From assembly GCA_016789705.1 (NCBI GenBank), contig JAEUQR010000083.1, forward strand, positions 27,311-91,310: a stretch of 64,000 bases of DNA. The letters run 5' to 3'. Shown one piece after another: positions 26,506 to 34,757 of the stretch (positions are counted from its first letter, which is position 1; every line of letters starts with the position of its first letter). The notes beneath the pieces were generated by a model, which made no database searches, was not told the origin of the DNA, and worked only from the letters and a program-made list of their open reading frames with translations. Both the position numbers and the translations under genes were made by a program. This DNA is from Acidobacteriota bacterium. Its GTDB lineage: Bacteria > Acidobacteriota > Vicinamibacteria > Vicinamibacterales > UBA2999.

Positions 26506-27003
26506 ATGAATCTCTCGAGCACCAGCAACTCCGCCGGCGACGCCATCAGCCAGCTCATCGCGAAGGTGATGGACAAGTACGACGGCGACAAGGACGGCCA
26601 GCTCACGAAGGCCGAATTCGGCAGCTTCCTGACCGGCCTCATCGGCGGCGCCGGCGTCGGCGCAGGCGCCCTTGCGAAGGCCGCCGATCCGACAAGCGCG
26701 GTGAGCACCGGCGCCTACCGTTCGAAGCTCGCCGGGTTCGCCCACAACAAGATCGACGACCCGACGATCCGCGACGCCATGACGTCGAAATACATCGCCG
26801 CGCGGATCTTCCAGGACTATCCGCCGATGCCCGAGAGCCTGCCGGCGGTGGTCGACCGCCTGAAGGCGCAGGGCATCAACGCGACCCAGACCGACTTCGA
26901 CAAGATCGACTTCGGCGACGGCTACGGCCCGATCGACGTCATCCAGGGCGCGTATCCCGGAGGCGGCGTGGCCTGGCAGTGGCTGCCCGTGGGTGAACAG
27001 TGA
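26506..27003 (+). CDS. EF-hand protein in the flagellar locus
   Basis: A 165-residue protein that I cannot assign to a named flagellar family. Residues ~22-40 contain a textbook EF-hand loop, DGDKDGQLTKAE, with acidic residues at positions 1, 3, 5 and 12 and Gly at 6, so Ca2+ binding is likely. The following ~25 residues are Gly/Ala-rich; the C-terminal half (KIDDPTIRDAMTSKYIAARIF, YPGGGVAWQWLP) is unfamiliar. There is no signal peptide, so it is cytoplasmic or exported by the flagellar apparatus. It lies 13 bases after fliK and its stop overlaps the fliL start (GTGA), so it belongs to the operon. Confidence 0.75.
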   Translation: MNLSSTSNSAGDAISQLIAKVMDKYDGDKDGQLTKAEFGSFLTGLIGGAGVGAGALAKAADPTSAVSTGAYRSKLAGFAHNKIDDPTIRDAMTSKYIAARIFQDYPPMPESLPAVVDRLKAQGINATQTDFDKIDFGDGYGPIDVIQGAYPGGGVAWQWLPVGEQ

Positions 27004-27494
27004 GCGCCCCGGCGGCAGCGCCGGCCGACGGCGCCAAGAAGGCCGGCGGCAAGAACAAGATGTTCATGATCGGCGGCGTCGTGGCGGCGCTCGCCGGCGG
27101 CGGCTACTACTACAAGACGACGCAGGCGGCGGCGCACGAGGAAGAAGCGCCGAAGGCCACCAAGGAAGTGTCGCCGAAGGAACGCGGCCTGGTGTCGTTC
27201 GACCCCTTCGTCGCCAATCTTGCCGATGAAGGCGGGCAGCGCTTCGTGCGCGTGAGCGTGCAGCTCATCGTGGCCGACGCCGCGCAGGCGGCCGAGATGA
27301 CCGAGATCCCGGTGATGTCGATGCAGGCGCGCGCCATCATTCTCGAGCTGCTCAGCCTGCAGCTGGCCGACACGCTCGTCACGCCCGAAGGCAAGATCGC
27401 GCTCCGCCAGGCGATTGCCGAACGGGTCGCCGACGCGCTCCACGAGATCGAGGTGGTCGATGTCCTCTTCTCCGACTTCGTCGTCCAGTTCTGA
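27000..27494 (+). CDS. fliL: Flagellar basal-body-associated protein FliL
   Basis: A 164-residue single-pass inner-membrane protein. A Lys-rich cytoplasmic start is followed by one helix (~21-38, MFMIGGVVAALAGGGYYY) and a periplasmic domain (VSFDPFVANLADEGGQRFVRVSVQLIV ... LRQAIAERVADALHEIEVVDVLFSDFVVQ) typical of FliL. FliL rings surround the stator and stabilise it. The GTG start overlaps the EF-hand gene by four bases, and the 3' end overlaps fliN by 35 bases. Confidence 0.92.
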   Translation: MSAPAAAPADGAKKAGGKNKMFMIGGVVAALAGGGYYYKTTQAAAHEEEAPKATKEVSPKERGLVSFDPFVANLADEGGQRFVRVSVQLIVADAAQAAEMTEIPVMSMQARAIILELLSLQLADTLVTPEGKIALRQAIAERVADALHEIEVVDVLFSDFVVQF

Positions 27495-27762
27495 CGCCGA
27501 GCCCGGCCTCGACGCCCTGGCGCCGATGGCCGACGTGGTCTGCGGCGTGGACTTCGTCATCGGCACCAGCACGATGACCGTCGCGGAATGCCTGCAGCTC
27601 GGCCGGCACAGCGTCGTCAGGCTGGCGCAGATGGCCGGCAGCGATTTCGACGTGCGTGTCCACGGCGTGTCGATCGCACACGGCGAAGTGGCGGTCGTCG
27701 AGGACATGGCGGCGCTCCGCATCTCGCGCCTCACCGTGCCCTCGGGCGTGGGGTGGGACTGA
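27460..27762 (+). CDS. fliN: Flagellar motor switch protein FliN (first copy)
   Basis: A 100-residue protein consisting of a Ser-rich leader and one SpoA/FliN domain (VDFVIGTSTMTVAECLQLGRHSVV, FDVRVHGVSIAHGEVAVVEDMAALRISRL). FliN forms the base of the C-ring and docks FliH. ATG27460 lies inside fliL with GAGGTGG just upstream. A second, longer FliN-like gene is at 35743. The stop overlaps the fliO start (TGATG). Confidence 0.88.
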   Translation: MSSSPTSSSSSDAEPGLDALAPMADVVCGVDFVIGTSTMTVAECLQLGRHSVVRLAQMAGSDFDVRVHGVSIAHGEVAVVEDMAALRISRLTVPSGVGWD

Positions 27763-28106
27763 TGCCCGTCGTCGCGTTCATGCAGGCCGCGGAAGGCGCC
27801 GTCGACCCGACGGCCCTCAGCCCGTTCGGCCTGCGCTCGTTCCTCGCCCTGGCGGTCGTCGGTGTGCTGCTCGCCGCGACGGTGTGGGGCCTCAGGCGCG
27901 TCACCGATGCGCGGCGCGGCCGTCAGCTCCTCAGCGTCGAATCGGCGCTGTCGCTCGGTGACAAACGCTCCCTGGTCGTCGTCGTGGTGGAAGGGCGCCG
28001 TCTGCTCGTCGGCGTCGCGCCCGGCGGCGTGTCGCTCGTCACCGAACTGCAGCAGCCGTTCGCGACGACGCTCGCGGCTTCGCTCGAGACTCCGGATCCG
28101 TCATGA
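27762..28106 (+). CDS. fliO: Flagellar biosynthesis protein FliO
   Basis: A 114-residue protein with one membrane helix (~25-44, FLALAVVGVLLAATVWGLRRV) and a short cytoplasmic domain (LLSVESALSLGDKRSLVVVVVEGRRLLVGVAPGGVSLV) that matches the FliO/FliZ family. FliO helps FliP assemble into the export gate. It overlaps fliN (TGATG) and fliP (ATGA). Confidence 0.9.
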   Translation: MPVVAFMQAAEGAVDPTALSPFGLRSFLALAVVGVLLAATVWGLRRVTDARRGRQLLSVESALSLGDKRSLVVVVVEGRRLLVGVAPGGVSLVTELQQPFATTLAASLETPDPS

Positions 28107-28765
28107 ACCAGCTCGACCTCCAGGTGAACGGCGTCGGCGCGGTCTCCGCGCCACTGCAGATCGTCCTCTTCCTGACGCTGCTGTCGTTCATTCCCGCGAT
28201 CCTCGTGATCATGACGTCCTTCACGAGAATCGCCATCGTCTTCCATTTCTTGAGGCAGGCGCTCGGCACGCAGGAAATGCCCTCGAACCAGATGCTGGTC
28301 GGGCTGACGCTGTTCCTGACGTTCTTCATCATGGCGCCGGTGGGCGAGCGCGTCCATTCGCTGGCCGTGCAGCCGGCGATGAACGGTGAGATCGACGTCA
28401 CCGAGGCGCTGACGCGCGGCGCGCCGCCGCTGCGCGAGTTCATGCTGAAGCAGACACGCGAGGCCGACCTGGCGCTCTTCGTCGAACTCGGCAAGGTGCC
28501 GCGGCCGGCCACCCCCGACGCGCTGCCGATGCGGGTCGTCATCCCGGCCTTCGCCATCTCGGAGCTCAAGACCGGCTTCCAGATGGGGTTCTTCCTCTTC
28601 GTGCCATTCCTGCTCATCGACCTCGTGGTCTCGACGACGCTGCTCTCGATGGGCATGCTCCAGCTGCCACCGGCGATGATCTCGCTGCCGTTCAAGATCC
28701 TGCTCTTCGTGCTCATCGACGGCTGGCACCTGCTCGTCGGATCCCTCGTGAAGAGCTTCCTGTGA
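28103..28765 (+). CDS. fliP: Flagellar export gate protein FliP
   Basis: A 220-residue integral membrane protein with four helices; signature segments are FIPAILVIMTSFTRIAIVFHFLRQALG, FAISELKTGFQMGFFLF and PFKILLFVLIDGW. No cleavable signal peptide is evident. It forms the core of the type III export pore with FliQ and FliR. It overlaps fliO by four bases. Its stop is now separated from fliQ by a 37-base C-rich insertion. Confidence 0.96.
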   Translation: MNQLDLQVNGVGAVSAPLQIVLFLTLLSFIPAILVIMTSFTRIAIVFHFLRQALGTQEMPSNQMLVGLTLFLTFFIMAPVGERVHSLAVQPAMNGEIDVTEALTRGAPPLREFMLKQTREADLALFVELGKVPRPATPDALPMRVVIPAFAISELKTGFQMGFFLFVPFLLIDLVVSTTLLSMGMLQLPPAMISLPFKILLFVLIDGWHLLVGSLVKSFL

Positions 28766-28801
28766 TGTCCGAACCCCGAGCCCCGAGACCCGAGCCCCGC
28801 C
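28765..28801 (-). repeat. 37-base minisatellite between fliP and fliQ
   Basis: The plus strand carries CCCCGAG units (GGGGCTC on the minus strand) beginning with ATGTCCGAA, a near copy of the fliQ start ATGTCTGAA at 28802. Removing exactly these 37 bases would restore TGATG, in which the fliP stop overlaps the fliQ ATG, as at most other junctions of this operon. It therefore looks like an insertion that duplicated the fliQ start region. Confidence 0.65.
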
Positions 28802-29071
28802 ATGTCTGAAGCCCTTGTCGTCGGCATCGTCCGCCAGGCCATCGAAACCGCGGTCATCGTGACCGCGCCCATGCTGGCCGCCGGCCTCGTGGCCGGTGTG
28901 CTCGTGAGCGTGTTCCAGACGGTCACGTCGATTCAGGACAACGTGCTCGCCTTCATCCCGCGCGCCGCCGCGATCTTCGTCGCCTTCGCGGTGACCTTCC
29001 CCTGGATGCTCCGCGTCGTCTCGGCCTTCTCGGCCGGCCTCATCCAGCGCCTCCCGGAGCTCGTGCGGTGA
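28802..29071 (+). CDS. fliQ: Flagellar export gate protein FliQ
   Basis: An 89-residue protein with two hydrophobic helices (TAVIVTAPMLAAGLVAGVLVSVFQTVTSI; IPRAAAIFVAFAVTFPWMLRVV), the usual FliQ size and layout. It is part of the export gate with FliP and FliR. The stop overlaps fliR (GTGA). It has no good Shine-Dalgarno, because its upstream region is the C-rich repeat. Confidence 0.94.
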   Translation: MSEALVVGIVRQAIETAVIVTAPMLAAGLVAGVLVSVFQTVTSIQDNVLAFIPRAAAIFVAFAVTFPWMLRVVSAFSAGLIQRLPELVR

Positions 29072-29826
29072 ACGAGTTCGCGACGATGGCCCAGCTCGGC
29101 ATCCTGCTGGCGCGTCCCGGCGCCCTCATCGCCGCGGCGCCGGCCTTCGGCGGCGCGTTCGCGCCGCCGCCGGTGCGCATCGGGCTGGCCGTGATGATCG
29201 CCATCCTGCTCGTGCCGGTGGTGCCGCGCGAGTCGTTCGCCTCGACGGCCAGCCTCGGCCTCGTCGTGGCGCGCGAGATCGCCATCGGCGTGGTGATGGC
29301 CCTGGCCCTGCGCGCGGTGCTCGCCGGCGCCGAACTCGGCGGGCATCTGACGGGCAGCCAGCTGATGCTCTCCTACGGTTCGGTCGTCGATCCGCAGGGC
29401 GGCGTGCGCAGCAACCTCGTCGCCAACCTCTACGGCAACCTCGCGCTCATCACGTTCCTCCTGATGAACGGTCATCACGCGCTGCTGCGGGCGCTCGCCG
29501 CGTCCTACACCGCCATCCCGATCGGCGAGGGGAGCATCGGCGCGTCGCTCGGGGCCGCCGTCGTGCAGCTGCTCGGCATCGTGTTCGTCCTGGGCGCCCG
29601 GCTGGCGGCGCCGATCGTGGTCGTGATGCTGCTCGTCGAAGTGGGCACGGCCATCATGGCGCGGGTCGCGCCGTCGCTGAACCTGCTGGCCGTCGCGCCG
29701 CCGATCCGCGTCGCCGTCGGCCTGCTCGCCATGGCCGCGATGGTGCCACTCGTGCCGTCGGTCGTGCGCGCTGCCGCGTCGGGTGTGGGCGACCTGGCCC
29801 TGCGCGCCGCCGGCGCCTTCCGCTGA
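29068..29826 (+). CDS. fliR: Flagellar export gate protein FliR
   Basis: A 252-residue polytopic membrane protein with about six helices and family motifs (RPGALIAAAPAFGGAFAPPPVRIGLAVMIAILLVPVV, HLTGSQLMLSYGSVVDPQGG, LVEVGTAIMARVAPSLNLLAV). It completes the FliPQR pore. It overlaps fliQ by four bases and flhB follows after seven. Confidence 0.95.
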   Translation: MNEFATMAQLGILLARPGALIAAAPAFGGAFAPPPVRIGLAVMIAILLVPVVPRESFASTASLGLVVAREIAIGVVMALALRAVLAGAELGGHLTGSQLMLSYGSVVDPQGGVRSNLVANLYGNLALITFLLMNGHHALLRALAASYTAIPIGEGSIGASLGAAVVQLLGIVFVLGARLAAPIVVVMLLVEVGTAIMARVAPSLNLLAVAPPIRVAVGLLAMAAMVPLVPSVVRAAASGVGDLALRAAGAFR

Positions 29827-29833
29827 GGCTGCC

Positions 29834-30910
29834 GTGGCCGACGAGCAGGGCGGAGAGAAATCCGAGAAACCTTCAGCAAAACGGCTGAAGGAGGCCCGCG
29901 AGAAGGGCAACGTCCCACGCAGCGCCGACCTCGTCGCGGCGCTGTCGCTGCTGGCCGTGTCGACCGTGCTCGCCCGCACCGGCGCCGCCGGCGTGGCGCG
30001 TCTGCAGCAGCACCTGGCCGAGGGGCTCCGCGCGCTCGGGGATCGCGCGCACCTGGCGATGACGCCCGACTCGATTGGCACGATGGCGACAAGCGATGCC
30101 GTGGTGCTCGGCCTCATCGTGGCGCCACTCATGGGCGTGACCGCGTTCATGGCGCTCGCCGGCAACCTCGTGCAGTCGGGCTGGGTCTTCGCGCCAGAGC
30201 GGCTCACGCCCGACTGGACGCGCCTCAGCCCGGCCAACGGCTTCTCGCGCTTCGCGCCCTCACAGGCCGGCATCACCGTCCTCAAGGCCAGCGTGGCCGT
30301 GACGGTGGTGTCGACGCTCCTGTACTCACTGAGCGCGCAGGCCCTGGCCGAGACGCCGCGGCTGGCGTGGATGTCGCCGGCGGCGGCCGCCGCCGAGGGC
30401 TGGCACTGGATCTGGCGGCTGCTCATGCAGGGCGGGCTGTCGCTGCTGCTGCTGGCCGGCGCCGACGTCGGCTGGCAGTGGTGGAAGCACTACCAGTCGC
30501 TCAAGATGACCAAGCAGGAGCTGCGGGACGAAGCGAAGGGCAGCGACGGCAACCCGGAAGTGAAAGCCCGAGTGCGCAAGATCCAGCGCGACATGACGCG
30601 GCGGCGCATGCTGAACGCCGTCAAGACGGCCACCGTCGTCATCACCAACCCGACCCACTTCGCCGTCGCCCTCGAGTACAGGCGGGGCGCCATGAGCGCG
30701 CCGCTCGTCGTCGCGAAGGGGCAGGACCTGCTGGCCGCGCGCATCAGGGAAATCGCGCGCGAGCACGGCGTGCCCATCATCGAGAACAAGCCGCTCGCGC
30801 AGGCGCTCTTCAAGGGTGCCGAGGTGGGCGATGTCATCCCGGGCGACCTGTTCGGCGCGGTCGCCGAAGTGCTCGCCTACCTCGTCCGCATCCGTCAGTT
30901 GATGCTCTGA
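29834..30910 (+). CDS. flhB: Flagellar export switch protein FlhB
   Basis: A 358-residue protein. The N-terminus (EKSEKPSAKRLKEAREKGNVPRS) and four membrane helices are followed by a cytoplasmic domain with the autocleavage motif NPTH (~272-275, VVITNPTHFAVALEY), which is intact, so the substrate-specificity switch driven by FliK should work. GTG29834 is the start expected for the family, with GAGG six bases upstream. flhA starts seven bases after the stop. Confidence 0.96.
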   Translation: MADEQGGEKSEKPSAKRLKEAREKGNVPRSADLVAALSLLAVSTVLARTGAAGVARLQQHLAEGLRALGDRAHLAMTPDSIGTMATSDAVVLGLIVAPLMGVTAFMALAGNLVQSGWVFAPERLTPDWTRLSPANGFSRFAPSQAGITVLKASVAVTVVSTLLYSLSAQALAETPRLAWMSPAAAAAEGWHWIWRLLMQGGLSLLLLAGADVGWQWWKHYQSLKMTKQELRDEAKGSDGNPEVKARVRKIQRDMTRRRMLNAVKTATVVITNPTHFAVALEYRRGAMSAPLVVAKGQDLLAARIREIAREHGVPIIENKPLAQALFKGAEVGDVIPGDLFGAVAEVLAYLVRIRQLML

Positions 30911-30917
30911 GATCCGT

Positions 30918-32954
30918 ATGGCCACCACCAGCTCACCCCGGAATCCTTCGCACCTGCTCGTGCCGGTCGCGCTCCTCGCGGTCGTCATGCTCATGGTGGT
31001 GCCGCTGCCGCCGCTGCTGCTCGACCTGCTGCTGTCGATCGACATCGGCCTCTCGGTCGTGCTGCTGCTGACCGTGGTCTACGTGAAGCAGCCGGTCGAG
31101 TTCTCGGTCTTCCCGTCGCTGCTCCTGCTGCTCACGCTGCTGCGCCTGGCGCTCAACGTCGCCGCCACGCGCCTCATCCTCATGCACGGCCACGAGGGCG
31201 TCGAAGCGGCCGGCCACGTCATCATGGCCTTCGGCCAGTTCGTCGTCGGCGGCAACTTCGTCGTCGGCATCGTCGTGTTCCTCGTCCTCATCGCCATCCA
31301 GTTCATCGTCATCAACCACGGCGCGGTGCGCATCTCGGAAGTGACGGCGCGGTTCACACTCGATGCCATGCCCGGGCGCCAGATGGCCATCGACGCCGAC
31401 CTGAACGCCGGCGCCATCGACGAAGCCGAGGCGCGGCTGCGCCGCGACCGCGTGCGGCGTGAAGCCGACTTCTACGGCTCGATGGACGGCGCCATCCGCT
31501 TCACCCAGCGTGACGCCCTCGCCGCCATCCTCATCACCGGCGTCAACATCGCCGCCGGCCTCGTCATCGGCGTGCTGCAGCACGGCGTCGATCTCGCGAC
31601 CGCGGCGCAGACCTACACCATCCTGACCATCGGCGAAGGCCTCGTCACCGCGATCCCGGCCCTGCTCGTGTCGATGTCGGGCGGTCTCATCACGACCCGC
31701 GCGGCCTCCGAATCGCACCTCGGCGACGACGTCGCCGACCAGTTGCTCGCGCGCTGGCGTCCGCTGGCCGCGGCGGCCGCCGCCCTCGTGGCCCTGGCGC
31801 TCATCCCCGGCCTGCCGAAGTTCGCCTTCATCACCGTGGCGCTCGTGCTCGGCGGGGCTGCGTACGTCACGAAGAACGCGGTGGCGAAGCCGGCCGCGCC
31901 GGCCGCCGCCACGCCGCCGCCGGCGCCCGATGCGCTCGACGGCGGGGTGAACATCGATCCGCTCGGTGTGGAAGTGGGCTACGCGCTCGTGTCGCTCGTG
32001 GACGAAGCGCAGGGCGGCACGCTGCTCGCGCGCATCCGTTCGGTGCGGCGCCAGATTGCGACCGAGACGGGCGTGGTCGTGCCGGCCGTGCACGTGGCCG
32101 ACAACCTCCAGCTCGGCCCTCGCCAGTACACGATTCTCGTGAAGGGCGTCGAAGTGGCGCGCGGCGAGCTCTACGCCGACCGCCTCCTCGCCATCAACCC
32201 GGGCACCGCCGGCGGCGGCCTCGAGGGCGTGCAGACGCGGGAACCGGCGTTCGGCCTGCCGGCGCTCTGGATCGGCATCGAGCAGCGCGACCGCGCCTCG
32301 GCGGCCGGCTACACGGTGGTCGACCCGACGACGGCCCTCTCGACGCACCTCTCCGAGACCATCCGCGTGTTCCTGCCGGAGCTGCTGACCCGGCAGCACA
32401 CGAAGGAACTCGTGGACCGCGTGGCGCAGACCTCGCCCAAGCTCATCGAGGAACTGGTGCCCAAGATTGCCTCGATTGGCGACATCCAGCGCGTGCTGCG
32501 CCAGTTGCTGCGCGAGCGCGTGTCGATTCGCGACCTGACGACCATCCTCGAAGCCGTGGCGGACGCGGCGCCGGGCGCCAAGGACACCGACGGCGTCGCC
32601 GAGGCCGTGCGCGCCGCCATCGGGCGCTCGATCTGCCGGCCCTACCAGACCGACCGCGACGAGCTGCCGGCCATCTCGCTCTCGCCGGCGCTCGAGGAGC
32701 GGCTGGTCGCCTCGATCGTCAAGACCGAGCACGGCGCGGTGCTGGCCATCGACCCGACACAGGCGCAGCGTCTGGCCTCACGCATCGGCGAGATCTTCGC
32801 CGGGGCGGTGGCACAACCTGTGCTCTTGTGCACACCGACGTTGCGTCCACACATCTGGCGGCTCTTCGCCAGGGTGCTGCCGCATCTGGGTGTGCTGTCG
32901 CACAACGAAGTGCCGGCGCAAGTGCACGTGGCTTCGATTGCGACGCTGGATTGA
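30918..32954 (+). CDS. flhA: Flagellar export gate protein FlhA
   Basis: A 678-residue protein. The N-terminal half has about eight membrane helices and the FHIPEP family signature (RISEVTARFTLDAMPGRQM); the C-terminal half is the cytoplasmic nonameric ring that docks chaperone-substrate complexes (IRVFLPELLTRQHTKELVD, VLRQLLRERVSIRDLTTILE). Length is normal. flhF starts one base after the stop. Confidence 0.97.
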   Translation: MATTSSPRNPSHLLVPVALLAVVMLMVVPLPPLLLDLLLSIDIGLSVVLLLTVVYVKQPVEFSVFPSLLLLLTLLRLALNVAATRLILMHGHEGVEAAGHVIMAFGQFVVGGNFVVGIVVFLVLIAIQFIVINHGAVRISEVTARFTLDAMPGRQMAIDADLNAGAIDEAEARLRRDRVRREADFYGSMDGAIRFTQRDALAAILITGVNIAAGLVIGVLQHGVDLATAAQTYTILTIGEGLVTAIPALLVSMSGGLITTRAASESHLGDDVADQLLARWRPLAAAAAALVALALIPGLPKFAFITVALVLGGAAYVTKNAVAKPAAPAAATPPPAPDALDGGVNIDPLGVEVGYALVSLVDEAQGGTLLARIRSVRRQIATETGVVVPAVHVADNLQLGPRQYTILVKGVEVARGELYADRLLAINPGTAGGGLEGVQTREPAFGLPALWIGIEQRDRASAAGYTVVDPTTALSTHLSETIRVFLPELLTRQHTKELVDRVAQTSPKLIEELVPKIASIGDIQRVLRQLLRERVSIRDLTTILEAVADAAPGAKDTDGVAEAVRAAIGRSICRPYQTDRDELPAISLSPALEERLVASIVKTEHGAVLAIDPTQAQRLASRIGEIFAGAVAQPVLLCTPTLRPHIWRLFARVLPHLGVLSHNEVPAQVHVASIATLD

Positions 32955-32955
32955 C

Positions 32956-33969
32956 ATGCTGCAGGTCAAAGAGTTCCGCCAACCCACGGTTCGTGACGCC
33001 TTTCAGGCGATTCGCGAGGAATTCGGCCCGAGCGCGGTCGTGCTCGAGAGCGGGCTCGTGAGCGCCCGCGGCTGGCGCGGCTGGGTCGGGATGCGCGAGG
33101 TGCGCGTGACGGCCCAGGCGCCCGAAGGCTGGGACGCCGACCGCGAGTGCCGGCCGGCCGTTCCGGAGCGTCGGCCCGCCGACACCCCCGCGCCGGCGAG
33201 CAGCCTCGCCGCCCGCCTTGCCGCTGCCGGCATCGACCCGGACCTGGCCGAGTCGGTGGCCGCCGGGGTGCCGGCGAAGCAGCAGCGCAACCTGACGGCC
33301 GACGGCGTCCGCCGGCATCTGGCGGCGTTCCTCACGCCGCAGGCCGCCGGCGCCGAAGCCTTCGCCAGAGTCGAGGTCTTCGTCGGACCGCCCGGCGTCG
33401 GCAAGACGACCACCATCGCCAAGATCGCCGCGCAGGAGAAGGTGCGCAGGAAGCGCGCCCTGGGCGTGGTCGCGGCCGATGCGTTCCGCGCCGGCGCGGT
33501 GGAGCAGCTGCGGACCTACGCCGCCATCATCGGCGCGCCGTTCCGCACCGCCCGCACCATCGACGACATCGACCAGGCGATCGCCGCCTCGCGGCAGACG
33601 CTGCTCGTCGACACGGCCGGCCGTTCGCCCAAGGACGACGACGTGCGCGACCTGCGCCGCATGCTCGCCCGCCGCGAGGGCGTGCGCACCCACCTCGTGA
33701 TTCCGGCCGACACGTCGGTGTCGTCGGCGCGGCGGATCGTCGAGCGGTTCGCCGACACGCAGCCCGACCGCGTGGTCGTGTCGCGGCTCGACGAAGCGGC
33801 GGCGCCGGCGGCGCTCCTCACCTGGCTGCTCACGAGCGGCCTGCAGATTTCCTACGTGACCACCGGCCAGCGCGTCCCCGAAGACCTCGAGCGCGCCACG
33901 CCGGAGGTCCTCGCGGCGGTGCTGCTCGGCGACGAGCCCGGTGTGCCGGCGGCGATGGGCCTGGCGTGA
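32956..33969 (+). CDS. flhF: Flagellar SRP-type GTPase FlhF
   Basis: A 337-residue SRP-family GTPase that places flagella. It has the N-terminal FlhF region (KEFRQPTVRDAFQAIREEFG), a linker, and the NG domain with G1 (VGPPGVGKTTTIAKIA, ~145-155), ADAFRAGAVEQL, G3 (VDTAGRSPKDD) and VSRLDEA. The usual partner gene flhG (MinD-like ATPase) should follow but is absent: fliA starts 37 bases after the stop. Confidence 0.93.
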   Translation: MLQVKEFRQPTVRDAFQAIREEFGPSAVVLESGLVSARGWRGWVGMREVRVTAQAPEGWDADRECRPAVPERRPADTPAPASSLAARLAAAGIDPDLAESVAAGVPAKQQRNLTADGVRRHLAAFLTPQAAGAEAFARVEVFVGPPGVGKTTTIAKIAAQEKVRRKRALGVVAADAFRAGAVEQLRTYAAIIGAPFRTARTIDDIDQAIAASRQTLLVDTAGRSPKDDDVRDLRRMLARREGVRTHLVIPADTSVSSARRIVERFADTQPDRVVVSRLDEAAAPAALLTWLLTSGLQISYVTTGQRVPEDLERATPEVLAAVLLGDEPGVPAAMGLA

Positions 33970-34006
33970 TGGCCGGGCGGATGCACAACGACAGGGAGCC
34001 AGGGCG

Positions 34007-34753
34007 ATGCGTGTGATGAGCGCGAATTCCGACCAGAACACCATGGTCCGCGACCAGCTGGTGATGGAACACGTCGGCCTCGTGAAGGCCATGGCCAGCC
34101 GGCTCGCCAACCGCCTGCCGCCGCAGGTCGAGGTCTCCGAACTCGTGAGCGTGGGCGTGCTCGGCCTCATCGACGCAGCGGGCCGCTTCCGGCCGTCGCT
34201 CGGCGTGCCGTTCAGCGCCTTCGCCCGCCGCCGGATCCACGGCGCGATGCTCGACTCGCTGCGCGGCCTCGACTGGGCGCCACGCGCCGTGCGCAAGCTG
34301 CGGCGGGATGTCGATGCGGCGATCGCCAACCTCCGCTTCGAGCTCGGCCGTGAGCCGGAAGCCGCCGACATCGCCCGTGCCCTCGACGTGACTGAGAGCG
34401 ACTACGAGAAGATGCTCGACCGGCTCAAGGTGGCCGAGCTGGCGTCGATCCGCCAGAGCGCCGCCTCCGAGGACGGCCACACCGCGCTCGATGTCGAAAT
34501 CGAGCCCGGCGAGGGCCCGCACGCGCGACTCGAGCGCGAAGAGATGCGGCGGCTGCTCGCCGGCGCCATCACCGATCTGCCCGAACGCGAGCGGCAGATT
34601 CTCGCCCTGTATTACGACGAGGAGCTGACGCTGGCGGAAATCGGCCAGGTCATCGGCGTCGGCGAATCGCGGGTGTCGCAGCTGCGCAGCCAAGCCATCG
34701 CCCGCCTGCGCTCGGTGCTCGCCACGCGGATGACGCGAAAGGATGCGGCGTAG
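34007..34753 (+). CDS. fliA: Flagellar sigma factor sigma-28 (FliA)
   Basis: A 248-residue group-3 sigma factor with regions 2 (HVGLVKAMASRLANRLP, SELVSVGVLGLIDAAGRF, FSAFARRRIHGAMLDSLR), 3 (DWAPRAVRKLRRDVDAAI, DIARALDVTESDYEKML) and 4 (LPERERQILALYYDEELTLAEIGQVIGVGESRVSQLRSQAIARLR). It should read the promoters found before flgM and fliC. The start follows GGGAG; ATG34016 is an alternative. Its antagonist FlgM is encoded at 42922. Confidence 0.95.
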   Translation: MRVMSANSDQNTMVRDQLVMEHVGLVKAMASRLANRLPPQVEVSELVSVGVLGLIDAAGRFRPSLGVPFSAFARRRIHGAMLDSLRGLDWAPRAVRKLRRDVDAAIANLRFELGREPEAADIARALDVTESDYEKMLDRLKVAELASIRQSAASEDGHTALDVEIEPGEGPHARLEREEMRRLLAGAITDLPERERQILALYYDEELTLAEIGQVIGVGESRVSQLRSQAIARLRSVLATRMTRKDAA

Positions 34754-34757
34754 GCCC

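Noticed and set aside
22998..26708. A 1236-codon open frame on the minus strand across flgE and fliK
   Set aside because: It is antisense to well-recognised flagellar genes and is Arg/Gly/His-rich without domains, a by-product of ~70% G+C. The same holds for the long frames antisense to 2627-8070, 30933-32732 and 62187-63932.
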